A DNA stretch of 64,000 nt, taken from contig OY282384.1 of the NCBI GenBank assembly GCA_958295925.1, positions 313,572 to 377,571 of the forward strand, given 5' to 3'. The stretch comes from an uncultured Acidimicrobiales bacterium. Its GTDB lineage: Bacteria > Actinomycetota > Acidimicrobiia > Acidimicrobiales > CATQHL01. Shown here piece by piece: positions 18,516 to 27,202 of the stretch (the stretch's first letter is position 1; the number at the start of each line of letters is the position of its first letter). Both the position numbers and the translations under genes were made by a program. The notes under the pieces were generated by a model. It made no database searches. It was not told the origin of the DNA and was given only the letters and a program-made list of their open reading frames with translations.

Positions 18516-20285
18516 ATGAGCGAGAACAGGGAGTTCAACACCAGCTGGGCCGTCGTCGACACGGACACGGAAGAGGAAGTCGAGGATAGGGTTACACCCG
18601 CAATGGCCGAGCCGACCAGCGGCAGCGAGGAGACGGAGAGTGGCAGCGACGCCAAGCAAACCCGAGACCAGACCGACTTCGCCGTCTCCGACGAAGTGAA
18701 AGAAAAGAACCGGCTGGAGTTCACCGCCGCCTGGGACCTGGACGGCCAACGCTTCCAGGAAATCTTCGACACCCGCTTCAACCGGAACTACCAAGCCGGC
18801 TACGTCATCGAGCATCTGGCGCCGCGCCTGGAGGCCATCGGCGAACGCCTGGACGCCATGCTGACCGAAGCCGAGAACGGCCCGCCGGAGGACTACGAAC
18901 GCCGGGCCGGCGAAATCCTGGGACTGAGCCACCGGCTGACCAACCCGCCGGAGGACGAGGCGATCTTCGTTTACAAACACGAGGAACATGAGGAGGAGAA
19001 CGCCGGCTACGGCGAGAAGGAATATCTCAACACCGGACTGAACGAGTGCGTAAAACCGCCACTGGGATGGACGCTGCCGAGCAGCCAGGAAGAAAGAATC
19101 AAAGAAACACTGGCCGGGTGGGGCACGCTCCCCCAGGAACACGAGTACAGCCACGACCGAATGGGAAGACGTACCGGCTGGCTGCGAAGAGTCCAAAGTG
19201 ACTTCGAGGAAGGCCACCCCGTAGACGAAACAACTCGACAACTGGTAGACGAGATCATCGAAGAGATGGCAAACCACAACAGGAGCATGCCGGACGAACA
19301 GCTCTTCGGTGAAGAGAGTTGGTTGGAAGAAGAACACAAGTGGCGAGCACGCTACCCAACAGCTGAAGAGATAAAGAGAGACCTGGTCGACCGGGAGATG
19401 CTGGTCTTCCTCTTCAGCAACCAGAAGCTGGGCATAAACCCCAGCATTGAGCAACTAGCCAACGAACGGCTGTGGCACCCCGAGGACTTCGTTGAAAAAC
19501 CCATAGACGCCAGCCTGCAGGAAACCATAGACCTCATCCATAACTCACTGGAAGCGAGAGCCGACGAAGAGAACAGTCAGCACCTGCAATCGGAGACCCA
19601 AGAGGTTAGAGAAGCGCTGCAGGAAGCGCTGAGAGGGTTCGGAGAATCCATCCTCTACAACGCGAGACAAAACAACGCCTGGATGACCCAATTCCGAAGC
19701 ATCGAGGACAACGAAGAAAACCGGCAAGAGTTCGCGACGAAATACGGATATGGGCAACAAGGCCACCAGGAGCTATGGAAACAGTTCATGGAAGGAAGCC
19801 AAGCAGGAGGAATAATCCAATTCGGCGCGCAGGCGACGGAGGGCCGAACCTCCCACGGCAGCACCAAGTACGCCGAGGCTCAAGTGCTGAACGAACACAT
19901 CCCCGAGTTCATGACCGACATGGCGAGCATGGACATCACCGAGGATTGGACCAACCCCCTTCAGGAGAAGAGACTGATCGAAGCCACCTTAGCCGCCTGG
20001 GGCAGCGAGGAAATGAGCCGGGACAACCCGTTCCACCCGGGCCGCATGGCCCAGGACATAGCTACGCTGGCAAAGCAACTGGACATGAGAAGGTGGGACC
20101 AGGAATACCTGGGAATAACCAAGAGCGAACGGGACTTCGTCCGGAACGCAATGGACAACCTCCACTGGGACACCTATTCATTGTCGAGAGAGGCCAAGAC
20201 CCCGACCCCAGAGGAACTGAGAGAAAACATTGCAATGCGCCGGATCCTGAAAACCATCACCGGGTCATTACAACCAGTAGCATAG
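18516..20285 (+). CDS. Helical-repeat protein 10 of the 7-22 kb family
   Basis: 589 residues from ATG 18516, the longest of the block. The central motif is 'LVDREMLVFLFSN' (about 290-302). In the second half 'DNPFHPGRM' (about 503) matches protein 2, and 'TPEELRENIAMRRILKTI' (about 564-581) is the C-terminal motif. The same order of elements in both halves supports an internal duplication of a unit of roughly 250 residues. Acidic, helical, soluble. Function unknown. Confidence 0.7.
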   Translation: MSENREFNTSWAVVDTDTEEEVEDRVTPAMAEPTSGSEETESGSDAKQTRDQTDFAVSDEVKEKNRLEFTAAWDLDGQRFQEIFDTRFNRNYQAGYVIEHLAPRLEAIGERLDAMLTEAENGPPEDYERRAGEILGLSHRLTNPPEDEAIFVYKHEEHEEENAGYGEKEYLNTGLNECVKPPLGWTLPSSQEERIKETLAGWGTLPQEHEYSHDRMGRRTGWLRRVQSDFEEGHPVDETTRQLVDEIIEEMANHNRSMPDEQLFGEESWLEEEHKWRARYPTAEEIKRDLVDREMLVFLFSNQKLGINPSIEQLANERLWHPEDFVEKPIDASLQETIDLIHNSLEARADEENSQHLQSETQEVREALQEALRGFGESILYNARQNNAWMTQFRSIEDNEENRQEFATKYGYGQQGHQELWKQFMEGSQAGGIIQFGAQATEGRTSHGSTKYAEAQVLNEHIPEFMTDMASMDITEDWTNPLQEKRLIEATLAAWGSEEMSRDNPFHPGRMAQDIATLAKQLDMRRWDQEYLGITKSERDFVRNAMDNLHWDTYSLSREAKTPTPEELRENIAMRRILKTITGSLQPVA

Positions 20286-20340
20286 ATAGAGGGAAACCAG
20301 GCCCTACCAGGGCAGAGAGAACAAAAGGAGATAACCTACA

Positions 20341-21306
20341 ATGCCCCACACCCAAGAACCCAGCTTCCACGAAGCTGCAAGAGCAAAGGCCACCGGACTT
20401 GACGACCAAGAATTACTGGAGCTACTACAACAAGCGAAAGAAAATCTGACCCAGGAGACCCACAACCTCCAGAGGAGCTACCAGGAGCGCGCCACCGCCC
20501 GGGTCCGCAACCTGGTGAACCCCAAACTGGCCGCCATGGTCCTGAAAGAGGAAATGGAACACCACCGGAGAGACCTCAGCGCCATGGAGCAGCTGTCCCA
20601 AGAAGTCGAAAACACCAGAGAGGAAGCGCTCGACCCCGAGATGAAAGCCCACATCTGGACTGAGGAGAAACCCGGAAGAGGCAAAGCCAGGCAAAACGCC
20701 AACGAACGCATCGCCGAGTATTTACAACAGCTGGTCGACTACGCGAGGACCATGACCGAAGAGCTGACGCCCACCGAACAGGGGCAACTGGCCGGCATCC
20801 GCACCATGACCGGCAAATTCCAGCCCAACCTGGCCGGCAAAACTTGCGCCTTCCGCTTCCCCTGCGACCTGACGCAGGAGCAGTCGATACTGGATACGCT
20901 GACCGCTGGGAACCACCCCGGGAACGCAGTCAGCAAGGACACCCTGCAGGCAGACCTGGGAAGACTGCGACAGCTCTCGACCGACATCCTGGCCAGCGCC
21001 GGCAAGGGCGTGGACGCCCTGAATACTACAGAAGCCGAGAACGCCCTGGGGGCCGTGGAGCAAGCCATCTACACCACCCGGCGATTCATCGAGGAGAGCA
21101 GCCTGCTCTGCTTCCTGGCCGCCATGCGGGACCGGGAGGCCCTGGCCCGGGTGCTGGAACGCCCCAGCCAGCAGGAGAGACGGCTAGTCCGAGAACGGCA
21201 GGAAGACCGCGCCAGGTCGGACCAAACCCTGGAAGCGCTGCGCCAGGAATGGGAGCAGGTAAGGCAGGCCCAGAACGAACTGGACGACTCCAACGCAGGC
21301 GCCTAG
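20341..21306 (+). CDS. Helical-repeat protein 11 of the 7-22 kb family (close paralog of protein 8)
   Basis: 321 residues from ATG 20341 behind AAGGAGATAA. 'AGIRTMTGKFQPN' (about 152-164) and the C-terminal 'RARSDQTLEALRQEW' match protein 8, and 'SSLLCFLAAMRDREALARVL' (about 253-272) is the central family motif moved near the C-terminus. The N-terminal 100 residues form a probable coiled coil. No known domain. Confidence 0.7.
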   Translation: MPHTQEPSFHEAARAKATGLDDQELLELLQQAKENLTQETHNLQRSYQERATARVRNLVNPKLAAMVLKEEMEHHRRDLSAMEQLSQEVENTREEALDPEMKAHIWTEEKPGRGKARQNANERIAEYLQQLVDYARTMTEELTPTEQGQLAGIRTMTGKFQPNLAGKTCAFRFPCDLTQEQSILDTLTAGNHPGNAVSKDTLQADLGRLRQLSTDILASAGKGVDALNTTEAENALGAVEQAIYTTRRFIEESSLLCFLAAMRDREALARVLERPSQQERRLVRERQEDRARSDQTLEALRQEWEQVRQAQNELDDSNAGA

Positions 21307-21331
21307 GAAGAGAAGCCCCAGGAGGCACCTC

Positions 21332-22333
21332 ATGCCGACCAGAGAACCCACCGGGTACAGCTCAGTGCTGGAGAGAGACACCGAACCGGAAGCGGACGAC
21401 ACCGCCCAGGACGAACCGGAGCACGCCGCAGCCGACGCCACAACCCAAGAAGATTACCACGATTACGTGGAAGCCGCCCGGAAGGGGCGGGCCGACGACG
21501 CCGACTGGAAGACCTGGTACCAAAGCCAGGATGCGACGGACATCCAGAACCGCGCGGACGAAAAAACGAAAGAATGGAAGAATGAAACCCAAGCCCGCTG
21601 GTCTGACGGAGTCGTCACCGAGCTAGGCCTGGCCGCGGCCGGGGACGAGGCCAACGCCATGACCTTCTGGCGCAAACTCTGCAACGCCACCGACCGAGTG
21701 AGCGAACGCCACACCTTCCTGCAGGAGAGCGACCCCAGCGCCGCAGAACAGTTCCTGGCCGAGGCCCAGGCCCTGAGCGACCGCGTCGCAGCCCACGGCA
21801 CGGACGGCGGAGGAGACACCAGGATAGTCAACTGGCGCCCCGCGCCCAACGCATTAGAAGACAGCGTCGCCAGCGGACCCGATGCATTGAAAGACCTAGC
21901 TACGGCCTTCCGCCTACCCCCGGAATGGCGATACGGCGGCCACCCAGTGGAGGACTACCGCAGCGGCGGACATGACCGCAAAGAGAAAGTGGACGCCCTG
22001 CTGGTGCGGGAAGCCGAAGGGCAATACATCACCGTCGAGCGGATGGAGGCCGACCTGCGAGACCTGCACGAAGCCAGGGACTTCCTGTCCGAAAACGGCG
22101 CCGCCGCCCTGACCGCCCCCGAACGAACCATGGTCGACGCCCTGCTGGAGAACTGCATCGAATCAACCAGGGAGATGCGGGACACCATGGCCCGAGAGGC
22201 CGAACTGACCAACATGCCAGGTGTAGTGAGGCACGTCGGGGAATGGCATGCCGCCCGCCGGCAGCTGACGACGGATAGGGAAGCCCTGGTCTACGTCACC
22301 CGCAGCCGCAACGAAGCAGCCAGCGAAGGCTAG
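21332..22333 (+). CDS. Helical-repeat protein 12, last gene of the 7-22 kb block
   Basis: 333 residues from ATG 21332 after AGGAGG. The last recognisable element is 'LTTDREALVYVTRSRN' (about 311-326), a version of the central motif used here as the C-terminus. 'RTMVDALLENCIESTREM' upstream of it parallels the helix that precedes the motif in proteins 7, 8 and 11. The gene is followed by a strong terminator at 22421, which marks the end of the transcription unit. Function unknown. Confidence 0.7.
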   Translation: MPTREPTGYSSVLERDTEPEADDTAQDEPEHAAADATTQEDYHDYVEAARKGRADDADWKTWYQSQDATDIQNRADEKTKEWKNETQARWSDGVVTELGLAAAGDEANAMTFWRKLCNATDRVSERHTFLQESDPSAAEQFLAEAQALSDRVAAHGTDGGGDTRIVNWRPAPNALEDSVASGPDALKDLATAFRLPPEWRYGGHPVEDYRSGGHDRKEKVDALLVREAEGQYITVERMEADLRDLHEARDFLSENGAAALTAPERTMVDALLENCIESTREMRDTMAREAELTNMPGVVRHVGEWHAARRQLTTDREALVYVTRSRNEAASEG

Positions 22334-22420
22334 AAGCAAGACAGCCCACTGAATAAATGCCAGGCCATGGCAACAGCCCCACGGCAACCAGCCCACGGCA
22401 GCCCCCACCCCCAGCCCAGC

Positions 22421-22454
22421 GCCCCGCTGCACCACCAGCGGGGCTTATAATTTG
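22421..22454 (+). terminator. Rho-independent terminator of the helical-protein block
   Basis: GCCCCGCTG (22421-22429) pairs perfectly with CAGCGGGGC (22436-22444), giving a 9-bp GC stem with a 6-base loop, followed at once by TTATAATTT. It lies 88 bases after the stop of the last helical-repeat gene, in a stretch (22334-22624) that holds no other feature besides the ribosome site of the next gene. Confidence 0.75.
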
Positions 22455-22624
22455 GTTGCGGCCCGACAAGCACGGGAAGAGAAAACATCCCCTACCCCCC
22501 CAGCAGTACAGGTTCCGTCAGGACGCCGGCGAGAAAGCTGGCCCAGTTGAAGCAAGAGACCAAACAAGAAAGGACGGAAGCGCCGACACAGACGACAGAC
22601 CCAGCATCAGGAGAAGAGCGAACC

Positions 22625-24400
22625 ATGCGCCAAACCAGGTACCGGGCCCACCGCGACGAGGCCAGCAAGAGAATCACCGAGGCGGTCACCGCCGTCCAGC
22701 GGGAACTGAAGGACCAGCCCCAGGTAGCCCTCCGAGCCGGGCAAGACCGGCAGGGCCGCAAGCAGGTAGAACTCCTGCTGGACAAGAATGGCAAGCCCCG
22801 GGCCACCCTGATCCGCAGAGCCGACAGGACCCTGGAAGGCAAGGGCGCGCTCCGCCCCTACGACCTGGCCGACCCGAACTTCGACCCGGAAGACGCCCCC
22901 CGCCTCTACGGGACAATCCCGGACCTGGTCGACCTCCAGACCGAACAAATCGGCGAGGCCTTCGAGAAGTTAGTAAAGAAGTACTTGAAAGGAACCAAGC
23001 TCTCCATGCTGGTGGGCATCATCGCCATACCCGACTGGTTCCGGGGTTCCAACCACCACTTCAACGAAGCCAGGAACAGCGTCAAGTGGCTGAGCAACCA
23101 ATGCTGGACCAAGGCCGAACTATCCAGCGGCCGAGTAAGAGAAAGAGAACGCACCCACAGCGTCGGCAGCCTGGTCAACCGGCACATCATGTTCGAATTC
23201 AAGATCAGTCCCAAAGACGTGCAGCTGGCCATGGAATGGTTCGACGACCACAGCAACCCGGCCTTGCGGGAGCAGCTGACCATCGACGAGTACAACTTCA
23301 CCATCAGGAACAAGGACAGCCTGGCCCAGCTGGAACAGCAGTCCCCGGCCGTCATCCGCTGGTACACCCGCACCGGACTGTATAAGAACTGGCCCGAGAC
23401 CTTCAGGACCGCCCGCGGGAAGCCGGTAAAACCCTCCCAGGTAATCGAAAGAGTGAGAAGGGACACCGGCCTGGACGAAGAGGAGCCGGCCCGGTGGAAG
23501 GCCTTCCTGACGACGCCCCTCCAGCGGATCGACCGACATAGATTCACCCGATTCTCCAACGTGAGCGCAGCAGAGCGAGAAGCGGCGCGGCGCAACGCCA
23601 GGGAAAGACTGCAGGAGCAATTAGTCAGTTACACCGAAATGCTGGCCCGAGCCAACCCCAGCCCGAAGCACGCGCCGGACGACTACCAGCTGGGCCAGCT
23701 CTGGAACTGCGAACACCACACGCAACAGCTGAAGGCTAAAGAGTGGAGCCACGGCGACCCGATGGCCGCCTGGGCCAACATCGTCCAGGCCTACCTGGAG
23801 GCCAGCGAGAATGAACGGGACGGCGAGATACCCCGCCGCTACGGGACCACCCTGTCCGACGTGGGAGACGCCCTCCAGGCTGCGATAGAGGCGCAAGAAC
23901 CCTGGCCCACCGGCGCCCGGTGGCCGGACCACAAGGCGAAGAGCGAACGCTGGCACACCCGCATGGTGGCCGAAGCGAGAGAAAGACGCGAGAAGGAACG
24001 CGCCACCGCAAGCTGGACCGCACCGGTACAACAGGCGAGCATGAAGGGCCACCAGGCGAAGGCCTTGACCACACCCAAGCAGCTGTCAATCGCCGGCAGC
24101 GAACTGCACAACTGCCTGGACAGCTACTGGCAACGCTGCCTCAAGGGCCAGGCCCTGATCTATCTGATAAGCGAAGAAAAGGAGAACGCGCCGGTAGCCG
24201 CCGCCGAACTGCACAAGCCCGAGAGCCGAGGGCAATGGGAGCCCGGCCAGGTCCGATTGGCCAAGAATAATGAAGCTCCCGCATGGATGACCGTATGGGC
24301 CCGGGAATTAGCCGAGGCCTGCAACGACGCGGAGCTGACCGCGAGGCACCAGGCCGCCCTGGCCGAAAACGAGACGGCGGAAGCAACAGCCACCGACTGA
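22625..24400 (+). CDS. PcfJ-like protein
   Basis: 591 residues from ATG 22625, 10 bases after AGGAGA (22609-22614); an upstream TTG at 22547 in frame lacks a ribosome site. The C-terminal region (about 485-575) reads 'LSIAGSELHNCLDSY', then 'ALIYLISEE', then 'PGQVRLAKNN'. This matches the order of motifs I know from the PcfJ-like domain: a hydrophobic strand, an H/NC-xxSY turn, and a final Q...N motif. PcfJ-like proteins are found on conjugative elements, and their biochemical role is unknown. The N-terminal 480 residues are unfamiliar, basic and helical. It stands directly upstream of the Cascade promoter. Confidence 0.55.
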   Translation: MRQTRYRAHRDEASKRITEAVTAVQRELKDQPQVALRAGQDRQGRKQVELLLDKNGKPRATLIRRADRTLEGKGALRPYDLADPNFDPEDAPRLYGTIPDLVDLQTEQIGEAFEKLVKKYLKGTKLSMLVGIIAIPDWFRGSNHHFNEARNSVKWLSNQCWTKAELSSGRVRERERTHSVGSLVNRHIMFEFKISPKDVQLAMEWFDDHSNPALREQLTIDEYNFTIRNKDSLAQLEQQSPAVIRWYTRTGLYKNWPETFRTARGKPVKPSQVIERVRRDTGLDEEEPARWKAFLTTPLQRIDRHRFTRFSNVSAAEREAARRNARERLQEQLVSYTEMLARANPSPKHAPDDYQLGQLWNCEHHTQQLKAKEWSHGDPMAAWANIVQAYLEASENERDGEIPRRYGTTLSDVGDALQAAIEAQEPWPTGARWPDHKAKSERWHTRMVAEARERREKERATASWTAPVQQASMKGHQAKALTTPKQLSIAGSELHNCLDSYWQRCLKGQALIYLISEEKENAPVAAAELHKPESRGQWEPGQVRLAKNNEAPAWMTVWARELAEACNDAELTARHQAALAENETAEATATD

Positions 24401-24435
24401 ACCAAGACCGACTGAACCAGGGCCGACTGAACCAG
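24391..24435 (+). repeat. Three tandem 15-bp repeats over the end of the PcfJ-like gene
   Basis: The units are CACCGACTGAACCAA, GACCGACTGAACCAG and GGCCGACTGAACCAG, in direct tandem. The stop codon TGA of the gene lies in the first copy. The array continues into the Cascade leader region. Confidence 0.7.
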
Positions 24436-24469
24436 GAAGGAAAAGCCGGCCCACCCGGCCCATCCAGCC

Positions 24470-24513
24470 CACTAAACAATTCTAGTGAAAGCCACTAAAC
24501 ACGCCGGTATTAT
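24470..24513 (+). promoter_or_regulatory. Promoter of the Cascade operon with CACTAAAC repeats
   Basis: GTGAAA (24485-24490) and TATTAT (24508-24513) are 17 bases apart, a good -35/-10 pair. CACTAAAC occurs at 24470-24477, just upstream of the -35, and again at 24493-24500 inside the spacer. CACTA/TAGTG (24470-24474 and 24483-24487) also form an inverted repeat. The same octamer adjoins the promoter of the DinG-like gene. The remaining leader to 24707 contains two copies of GGGAGGCAACACC (24546-24558, 24593-24605) around a possible AGGTGGG/CCCACCT stem, but no gene and no CRISPR repeat. Confidence 0.55.
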
Positions 24514-24707
24514 GGTAAAGTAGAATTGCGAAACGGAACACAGGTGGGAGGCAACACCCCGGAACAAGAATTGGATAAAGACCCACCTCACGGGGAGGCA
24601 ACACCAAGCGACCCGGCAAACGACCCGGTAAACCACCCCCACTGAGAGGAACTACCCCCAAGCAGAGAACCCACACGCAAAAGCAAGAAAGGAGCGCCGC
24701 CGCCGCA

Positions 24708-27122
24708 ATGCACGACATTCTGACCGAAAGATACCTACAAGTGGACGCCCCCGACACCAGGCCGGTCAATCTCCCCGAACTCTTCCGGCTGCTGGCCCGG
24801 GACGAAGTGGACGACTACCCCAACCTGCCGGCCCACCAGTGGCACTACTGGCACGCATTTCTTTGCCAATTGGCTGCGACTGCGCTGGCCAGACAGGGAA
24901 GAACCGAACTGCCCACCACCATGGGCGCGCCGGAATGGAAGCAAACCCTGACCGCATTGACCAAGCAGGATTGGCCCCAGGACCAGCCCTGGCATCTGAT
25001 CCAGCGGGACACCAAGATGCCGGCATTGCTGCAGCCGCCCTGCACCCTGGAGCCCCACCCGGACAACTTCAAGCACCGCTGGGAAAGCCCCGAGGACCTG
25101 GACCTGCCCTACACCGCCAAGAACCACGACATGAAGCAGCACGCCGGGTATTTGGCCAGCCTGGATCAGTGGCTCTTTTCATTGGTGACACTGCAGACCG
25201 CCGGCGGTTTCAGCGGCGCCGGCCACTACCACGTCTCCCGAATGAACGGCGGCGCGGCCAGTAGATCAGCCTTGAGCCTGACCCCGTCCCTCCGCCCCGG
25301 AGCCCATTTCCGGCGGGACGTGGACATCATGTTGAAACACGACCCAGAACTGGGGCCGGACGAAGCCAACCCCTACACCAGGAACGGCCACAGCCTGCTC
25401 TGGCTCCTGCCCTGGGACGGCGACCAGGACCCCAGAAGAAAAGAAGCACTGGAATTAGACCAATTGTCTCCCTGGTACATCGAAATCGCCCGCCGGGTGC
25501 GAGTAGATGAGGAGGAAGGCCGGCTCTTCGTCCGCTACGGCACCAGCAAACGCAGCCGGATCAACGCCGCCGAACGCCGCGGAGTAGTCGGCGACCCCTG
25601 GATGCCGCTCAACATGAGCAACCCCAAGGAACCCAAGTCCCTGACCCTGGCCGGGGGCGGAATGACCGCCCGGAGGATGATCGACTATCTCTGCTCCGAG
25701 AACTGGCAGCCTTCGCTCTTACTCCGAGCCACCGCTGGGGAGTTGGCCGAAGAGCAGGAGATGCTGGCCGTAGCCCGCGGAATAGTACGAGGCCAAGGCA
25801 AGACCGAAGGCTACCACGAAAGAGTGGAGACGCTGCAGCCGACCACGCTGCAAGCGATCAGCGAGGGAGTAGAAGGCGAAGAGCGAACGCGCCTCCTGGC
25901 GCTGAACGAGAGCCGCCGGCAGGAGCTGAGCCAAGTTGGCAACATCCTGAGCCACGCCCTGCACCAGACCCGAAACACCGAACCCAGCACCGGCGAAGCC
26001 GGTGGCGAAGGCGGCGGCGGACGCGGGAACCCCAGCCAGGCGGTGCAGAAAATCCAGGAAGCCCGCCGCCGGGTAGAAGAGTCCCTGGACCCCCGTTGGC
26101 TGGAGGCGCTCCAGGAAGAGTTCTGCGCCCCGGAAGAGCAACGGAAAGAAATCCGGCGCCGCTGGCGGGAGGAAGAGCTAGTCGCGGCCGCGGAGAGAGA
26201 GTTGTACTTAGACCTGCCGGCGCTGGACCGCAGCGCCGCCCGGCGCATGCAGAGCCGGAGCATGGCCCAGACCATCTGGGAGGACCGCATCCGCGCCTAC
26301 CAGCGGAACGCGCTTTCGGAACCCAAGGATGAGGCGGAAATGGAAGACACGGCCGCACTGGAAGAAACCGAACCCACCGAAGAGGCCACCGAACTGACCC
26401 AAGCCCAGCAAGACCAGGAAGCGATGAAGCAGGCCAGCCAGGAAACCGCCGCCGGCAGCAGCTACACTACCAGCCGAAGGCCCGGAACCGGACGCATCCG
26501 GCCAGTGACCGAAGCCGACCACGCGGTGGCTTTGGCCGGAGATCTATTGCTGCATTCCTTCAGCAGCGTGGAACTGCACCAGCTGCGCCGGATGAACCCG
26601 GAACAACCGGAGAGCCCCGTCTTCCGGAGCCTGCTGGAACGCCGCGGGCTGGACCACCCCGACGCCGACCGGCCGGACCCGGACCACGCCGAGAAGTGGG
26701 CCTGCATCCTGAAGGGCCTAGCCCTGATGACCCCGAAAGCAGGAAAGGTGGCGCAGAACACCGACCAAGGATTCAAGCCTTCGGCCCACCATCCTTTCAC
26801 GCCGGCGGGCCGAGCCCTGTGCCTGGGCGGAGACCCCGGAAGGCGCCGTCCCTACTGCGCCCCGCAGCGGGTGGAAAGAATGCTGCAGGCCAGCGGGCCC
26901 CAGCTTCGGCAACAGACGGTGAGGCTGGCCGGAATGCTGGCCAGAGCCAACCAACCCTGCAGCTGGCGGGACCTGGCCACTCTGGTGCTCACCGACGGCC
27001 GGACCGACCAAGAGAGCCAAGCCGCCGGCGAGGAAATCCGCACCCGGATTGCGAGAGACTACCACCAGGCCCGGCACCGGGCCATGAACGCGCCAGCCGC
27101 GGAAGGAAGCCAAGCAGCCTAG
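24708..27122 (+). CDS. cse1-cse2: Type I-E Cascade large and small subunits fused: Cse1 (Cas8e)-Cse2 (Cas11e)
   Basis: 804 residues from ATG 24708 (AAAGGAG at 24688-24694). Residues 1 to about 530 are Cse1-like: 'HAFLCQLAATALAR' and 'NKHDMKQH'-like regions, 'TLQTAGGFSGAGHY' and 'SKRSRINAAERRGVVGDPW' follow the order of this subunit, which finds the PAM and recruits Cas3. A charged, disordered linker (about 534-598) follows. Residues about 600-804 look like Cse2: 'LHQLRRMNPEQPESPVFRSL', 'RVERMLQASGPQLRQQTVRL' and 'SWRDLATLVL' match its helical core. These are normally two genes of about 500 and 160-200 codons. One continuous frame means the fusion is genuine in this sequence. First gene of the cas operon. 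Confidence 0.85.
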   Translation: MHDILTERYLQVDAPDTRPVNLPELFRLLARDEVDDYPNLPAHQWHYWHAFLCQLAATALARQGRTELPTTMGAPEWKQTLTALTKQDWPQDQPWHLIQRDTKMPALLQPPCTLEPHPDNFKHRWESPEDLDLPYTAKNHDMKQHAGYLASLDQWLFSLVTLQTAGGFSGAGHYHVSRMNGGAASRSALSLTPSLRPGAHFRRDVDIMLKHDPELGPDEANPYTRNGHSLLWLLPWDGDQDPRRKEALELDQLSPWYIEIARRVRVDEEEGRLFVRYGTSKRSRINAAERRGVVGDPWMPLNMSNPKEPKSLTLAGGGMTARRMIDYLCSENWQPSLLLRATAGELAEEQEMLAVARGIVRGQGKTEGYHERVETLQPTTLQAISEGVEGEERTRLLALNESRRQELSQVGNILSHALHQTRNTEPSTGEAGGEGGGGRGNPSQAVQKIQEARRRVEESLDPRWLEALQEEFCAPEEQRKEIRRRWREEELVAAAERELYLDLPALDRSAARRMQSRSMAQTIWEDRIRAYQRNALSEPKDEAEMEDTAALEETEPTEEATELTQAQQDQEAMKQASQETAAGSSYTTSRRPGTGRIRPVTEADHAVALAGDLLLHSFSSVELHQLRRMNPEQPESPVFRSLLERRGLDHPDADRPDPDHAEKWACILKGLALMTPKAGKVAQNTDQGFKPSAHHPFTPAGRALCLGGDPGRRRPYCAPQRVERMLQASGPQLRQQTVRLAGMLARANQPCSWRDLATLVLTDGRTDQESQAAGEEIRTRIARDYHQARHRAMNAPAAEGSQAA

Positions 27123-27202
27123 GAGGCAGAAGACCTACCCAGAAACGCCGACGCGAAACAACCAATCCAAGAATCTAACCGAGAAAGAGGTGAAGACACA
27201 GC

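Noticed and set aside
22357..23385. A 342-codon plus-strand frame overlapping the PcfJ-like gene
   Set aside because: It has a Pro/Arg-rich shadow composition with no motifs, and the terminator at 22421 lies inside it.
24546..24605. Two GGGAGGCAACACC copies in the Cascade leader as CRISPR repeat remnants
   Set aside because: Only 13 bases long, two copies, and no palindromic type I-E repeat structure; more likely leader or ribosome-site-like duplications.
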